Shown here piece by piece: positions 59,901-64,000 of a DNA stretch of 64,000 nt. The stretch comes from Tubiluchus corallicola. Its lineage: Eukaryota > Priapulida > Priapulimorpha > Priapulimorphida > Tubiluchidae. Below the pieces are notes generated by a model that saw nothing but the letters and a program-made list of their open reading frames with translations, was not told where the DNA came from and did not search any database. The translations under genes were made by a program, and so were the position numbers. The number at the start of each line of letters is the position of its first letter. Positions within the stretch are counted from its first letter, which is position 1. The stretch is from the NCBI GenBank assembly GCA_030141605.1, contig JAQGDQ010000214.1, forward strand, positions 129,001-193,000, written 5' to 3'.

Positions 59901-62900
59901 CTTGTCTTAAGATTTCTTTTGGTAATCTGGTTACCAAATTTCATAATTTACCCCCATTACAGAAACGCACAAATAACGACTGGAGTATTCGTGATTCAGA
60001 AGTTGCTTTCGCTTTCATATTTTCTATTTTCTATTTTTCTATATTCTATTCTATTGATTCAGTCTATACGTAGAGTTCAAAACAGGTTCAAATCTTAGGT
60101 CATTGCACGTTCAGCTTCATGATAGCTAGTCCTTTCTTTCGCACCAGTGCATGTTAAAGTGGTCAAGAAATTCAGAGACTTGGATTGTTGACTCTTTACG
60201 TTTAGCTCCCAAGTCGGCTGCCAAGTGTTTAAATTGACATGTCTTTGATTCAGTCCGGAGGAAAACTATGCCTATGACGAGATTATTTAAGTATTCACAT
60301 AATTAAGTTCTGATAGTTTCAAAACTTTTTTCTTTATCATTTATTTATATTCCAAGAATAGAACCATTTAATTTCTTAACAGTAGAGAAACTTTCTAAGC
60401 TAAAATTAGACTTTCTTAGAGTACTTTCTAAGCTAAAATACATAATTCAGGTGTGAATAAAAATCTTCCACTTTTAAGGTTGCAAATTGGCTCCCATTTT
60501 TGGGGACATTCAATAGAACAGTATACAGCAAGGTAAAAATAAAACTCCTTAGCTTAAGTAACTTAAATGCGCAAAAATATTAGTTTCTGGTACCCATGTT
60601 CGATTTGCAGCACTCTGCCATCCTAAATCTTACCTCACAAACCAACTTTCACATAACTCGAACGGCCTTGGTTATCAGCAAGATTTTCTATTGTTAACGC
60701 TAGTGGACGGAATACACTTTCCGTCCTATTCTAATATTCGCTGCCTTATTCTAATATTCAATGAATTCTAATTTATTTCTCTTGTTTTAGTTACTGATCA
60801 CTTACTATTTCTAAGCTGGACCTTTGGAAACGCTTGATTTGCTTCAATAAGCGAGTCTGGTCGAATCTTGGAGCCGCCATAATTAACAAGTTTTAAACTG
60901 CTGAGATCATAATCTCCTTTAGATGTACTTCTTGCAAGCGTCATCAACATTGATGTTAGTATGTAAAAATTTGTGACCTAAAATGTGAAAATCAGTTTAT
61001 GTTCTCGTCTAAAATCGTCTTCAACATTCTTATGCATGCCACCTCAGACAAAGCCAGTGGCCTCTCAGGCGATACAATTACAATAGAAAGTTGAAAGAAT
61101 GAAATTTATGTCCAAAGGAATAACAGAAGTTACAGTCATGTCTTGTAACTAATTTGTCTTTGATATGACGAGAGTTACCACACAGTAAGTCAATCGCACG
61201 AATCTTAAAAATAAACATGCTTATTGAGTGATTATCGTTTCCGCTACTTTAGTTATTATCAAACTATAAATCAAATCAAAGTTTAAAAAGAAGAATTTTA
61301 TAGTTTAATAATGGCTACAGCAGCCGAAATAAACGTCTCTCGTGGTGATTCTTAAACATGGTGATTCCTAGAAGCTGGCCCTTTCATGTATTTAAACATA
61401 GTAATATTTCTTTATATAAGAATCACCTCGAAGAACTGAAGTGAACGATAGTGTAGTCAAGCGTTATTTAAAAAATAAACAGAGACATTCTAAAGGTAGC
61501 AAAAAAGTAAACGACGTAAAGTGTGGTGTGAAGGTGACTCGTGCCGATAACGTATTGACCTTTTGCACGTGAATGTGAAAGTCAAATCAAGTAAAGTTAC
61601 ATCGGCCTGGCCAGGAGATGACAACTTGTGGGCTGATGACCGGTAATAAAGTCACAGGAAAATAGTCACAATTAACTTTGGCTAGGGTTAGGGTTATTGT
61701 TAGTGTTAGCTGTTAGGAGTTAGGGCTAAGTCAAGGATTTGGGGTGAGAGATAAGTTTCGGGTTCGGGTTTTATCTGTTGCCTTTTCTTCCTGTGACTTT
61801 TTTTACCTGGATTCTGCGCATTTTGCCAAAAAATAAAGTAAGCTTATTGTTAAATATACGCATTGAAAAACAAATTTAAGTAAATATGTGAATATATAAA
61901 ACGGCTTTCTGCCAATTCGTTTCCAACAGAGACACAACATTCAACATGTATTTGCCGCATAATTGCGACACGAAATTAGAAGTAGTCACATTTTGCTTAC
62001 TTGGTATTTTTCTATTATTTTAAAATGGTCTTCGATTTCGTCAAGCCCTGGTGAAATAACAATGGCACCACCATGATAAATTGCTGAAAAGGCGGTGAGG
62101 ACTCCCCGTCCTCGTCCCAGCGGTGTTACTTGTAAAGTTATTCCGCCTCTGTATCCCACACCTTTCACCCTGAAGTACAAACAATTTGCGGTGAAATTTC
62201 ACCAAGAGGTGACTTGTTCCTGCTTCTAGCGCAGTAAGCTGGCTGATGCTACTGTTAAAGATCTCACACTTATGCTAGAATTGAAATCATATACGTCGCA
62301 TTATAGTTTTTAGTGGGTGGCTAAACAATTGTTGTTGTTGGGTTGCAACACTTGGCGACTTTAATTTAATTTAAACTATGTGCAATTCGACAGTAGTCAC
62401 ATTAGAGAAAAGAATCCGTCACTGTGAATCAAAGAAACAAAGGGTTTATTTTCAACATGATCTGCTGGTCATTTGATGTGGAAACAAAAGCTCTTCGTCT
62501 TGCATTTTTTCATTGATGCCTATTGTTCGAATTAGAATCACAAGAAGCAGAAGGAAAGGAAAGTGACCCCATTTTGAGGGCGTATGGCGTAAATGTCGCC
62601 CTTTCCATTTCAGTTGTCCCAATTTTTCATTTCGAGGGAACATGCGGTAAGAACATTGTCAACTTGAATCCTTGAAGTACATGACTTGAATGTGACTAAG
62701 AATTTAAATTTATTTTAACTTGACTTTTTGGTTTAATTTAATTTAATCTAATGTAGTTTGAAAACAGCGCAACGTTTGCATTAAAAACGTTTGTATAGCT
62801 CTAGCTTACCTTGAAGGTTATAGTAATATTGACATTGATAAGTCGTTGGTAATTGCCGTGACTTTACTAAATATGCAAATTGATGTTAGCAGTGTACTTG

Positions 62901-64000
62901 AGGTAGCTTGTTAATAGCGCACCTTAAAACGCGCACTGTGAGTTGCATGTAGGCCTGTATACATAGCACCTACACATTAGTGAATACATGCTTTCCTTAC
63001 TGTATTTACAGTATAGCTTCCAACGATAGCCACCAGTTTGTATTTACAATAGCTCTGCCAATAGAAAGAAAACAAATTGCTACTAGCAGCAAATACATAA
63101 TCCCCATATTTGCAGTGTGCAGTGTGTACACAATTATATATAAGACTGGCAGGTTTTTGCACAGATGGTAAGAGATCTCCAGTTGTTTGTACTCGCAAAT
63201 ATTAACAACTCACGGTGTTGTATCGTGATTATTAATTTATACTACATTATACGTTATAACTAACTATATATATAATTTCAATTACCATATATATATATAC
63301 AGTTTTGACTGCAAGGCAGTGATTTGATTTTAAGTTAGAATAATTACTTTATATGAAAGACCAATTTCACTATATATCTGCTAAATTAATTGGCGTATAA
63401 CATCTGAACAGCTATACATTTTGCCTGTTGTCTTTGGAACTACGTACTCTAGCGTAAGGTATGCCTGACCCGCAGGCCTATGGCAGTAGGCTTAACTTTT
63501 TGGTTGAAAAATCCTTAGACATTAAGCCAATATAACTGTCAAAAGCCTATGCTATAATTAACTATGACTTTGATCTTTGATCTTTAAATCATTACGCTTA
63601 TAAATAACCAGAGGTATAGAGATATAGATATTCAAAGTAAATTTTAAAGATTGTTAAAGGCATTAATAATTATTATTTAATAATGATTGCCTTATTAAAT
63701 TTGGTAATTGAAATTATATGGCATCAGTCCAACTCACGCAACCGTCATTGTGGATAGATATTTACTATATTAAGATCTGCGCATGACAAAGCAATTGGAC
63801 AGATTATTATGCATAGTGTATTAATGGAAAATTTTCAGATAAATAAACAATCTCACCCCCACGACGTAGCTAAAGCATTTAGCACGATGTAGGTGTTCAT
63901 GACCCCTTTGGGTGGCCCAGTTGTCCCACTGGAAAAGTGTAGCCATGCAACATCATCTTCGGGATCTATTGGCACTTTCGCAGGAAAAGCAGTTCCGTCA
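56817..64000 (-). CDS. Gene D: AMP-forming acyl-CoA synthetase (4CL/luciferase-like), 5' end beyond window
   Basis: Seven minus-strand exons join in frame for 375 residues plus stop: 63857-64000, 62001-62169, 60806-60977, 59413-59525, 58635-58874, 57426-57594, 56817-56938. The ANL superfamily activates a carboxylic acid with ATP, then forms a thioester with CoA. Motifs in order: P-loop FSSGTTGPPKGVMN; YGGSKIRPDS; MYKITEGGAAF (the Y..TE adenine-site motif); GELCLRCPYIMKAYINN; GWLHTGDTAHYDSDDYIYVVDKLKE with the ribose-binding Asp; and PKDHAGKVNPKEL with the C-terminal catalytic Lys. The hinge after VDKLKE lacks the usual YKG. The protein ends SSVK, not a peroxisomal SKL tail. Convergent with gene C. 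Substrate not known. Confidence 0.92.
57426..57594 (-). CDS. Gene D exon: VSPSEVVDILLTCPLVKEAA
   Basis: C-terminal lid domain: VSPSE, VIGVHDPNHEG and LRAIVVPQ. Phase 1 out. Confidence 0.93.
57831..58514. mobile_element. Repeat family 2 copy with duplicated right end
   Basis: Begins TTAAAGGAAGAGCGGACGAT and ends CCGGTTTTCCTTTAA. The right-terminal about 140 bp occurs twice in tandem (about 58250-58380 and 58381-58514). Lies in a gene D intron. Confidence 0.75.
58635..58874 (-). CDS. Gene D exon: GELCLRCP...GWLHTGDTA...VDKLKE
   Basis: GEL..R.P.IM..Y.NN, GWLHTGD and VD(R/K)LKE motifs. Donor taken as GTGAGT; an in-frame GTACAT six bases earlier would shorten the hinge by two residues and aligns slightly better. 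Confidence 0.92.
58875..59412 (-). other. Gene D intron, nothing recognised
   Basis: AT-rich, no repeat or exon seen. Confidence 0.5.
59413..59525 (-). CDS. Gene D exon: MYKITEGGAAFLVQPTEES
   Basis: Y..TE motif, then STGLPGPFVEAK like the GSVG.L.P..E.K block of the family. Confidence 0.9.
59526..60805 (-). other. Gene D intron
   Basis: A small imperfect duplication at about 60390-60440 (ACTTTCTAAGCTAAAAT twice). Nothing else recognised. Confidence 0.5.
60806..60977 (-). CDS. Gene D exon: LVNYGGSKIRPDSLIEA
   Basis: Corresponds to the (S/G)GG(A/S).L substrate-pocket region. Phases are 0 in and 1 out. Confidence 0.9.
60978..62000 (-). other. Gene D intron with telomere-like run
   Basis: Contains the TTAGGG-related stretch near 61680. 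No other structure recognised. Confidence 0.5.
61678..61735. repeat. Short degenerate TTAGGG-like tract
   Basis: GGCTAGGGTTAGGGTTATTG followed by TTAG variants. Two good units only. Confidence 0.6.
62001..62169 (-). CDS. Gene D exon: ITLQVTPLGRGRGVLTAFSA
   Basis: Equivalent to the P(L/M)FH..G region of 4CL. HGGAIVISPGLDEIEDHFK follows. Donor GTAAGC. Confidence 0.9.
62170..63856 (-). other. Gene D intron, nothing recognised
   Basis: 1.7 kb. AT-repeats near 63240-63300. Open frames here lack family motifs. Confidence 0.5.
63857..64000 (-). CDS. Gene D exon: FSSGTTGPPKGVMN P-loop
   Basis: Frame continues off the right edge. Contains the AMP-binding signature, ending ATSWG at a GTGAGA donor. 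Confidence 0.93.

Overview
This is AT-rich, intron-dense metazoan nuclear DNA, most likely from an invertebrate. The genes consist of short exons (about 70-450 bp) bounded by GT..AG introns of up to several kb, and transposon debris is abundant. Nothing fixes the phylum. No bacterial-type operon, CRISPR array or phage gene is present.

The main content is a head-to-tail (+ strand) array of three paralogues of the 'nose resistant to fluoxetine' (NRF-6-like) family of predicted membrane O-acyltransferases. These proteins have an N-terminal secreted, cysteine-containing NRF domain, one membrane segment, a low-complexity linker, then a multi-pass acyltransferase-3 domain. Gene A (1-11669) lacks its 5' part, which lies left of the window. 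Gene B (17394-34872) has both ends, but one exon of its NRF domain could not be located. Gene C (37589-53875) is complete: 15 exons and 825 codons, in frame throughout. Corresponding exons of the three genes share intron phases and often exact lengths (168, 93, 80, 143 bp), which points to tandem duplication. A fourth gene, D (56817-64000, - strand, convergent with C), is the C-terminal three-quarters of an AMP-forming acyl-CoA synthetase of the 4-coumarate-CoA ligase/luciferase-like group. Its 5' end lies beyond the right edge.

Introns and intergenic DNA carry many mobile-element remnants. These include at least four families of non-autonomous inverted-repeat elements that all end in TTAA-AGGA...TCCT-TTAA, a pogo-like element (8029-8911) and a Harbinger-like element (20249-21050). 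There are also an LTR-like block in gene B, two 5'-truncated LINE fragments (one with a YADD reverse-transcriptase motif), and a 1.26-kb element just upstream of gene C that encodes only a helix-turn-helix protein. Simple repeats are prominent: a 1.3-kb array of a 24-bp minisatellite, several (GA)n/(CT)n tracts and a 0.5-kb polypyrimidine stretch.

Layout: 1-11669 gene A; 11670-17393 spacer with LINE and repeats; 17394-34872 gene B; 34873-37588 spacer with a TTAA element and the HTH element; 37589-53875 gene C; 53876-56816 convergent spacer; 56817-64000 gene D. The acyltransferases presumably sit in a cell or endomembrane bilayer and modify a lipid or sterol-like substrate. No functional link to the acyl-CoA synthetase is shown beyond adjacency.
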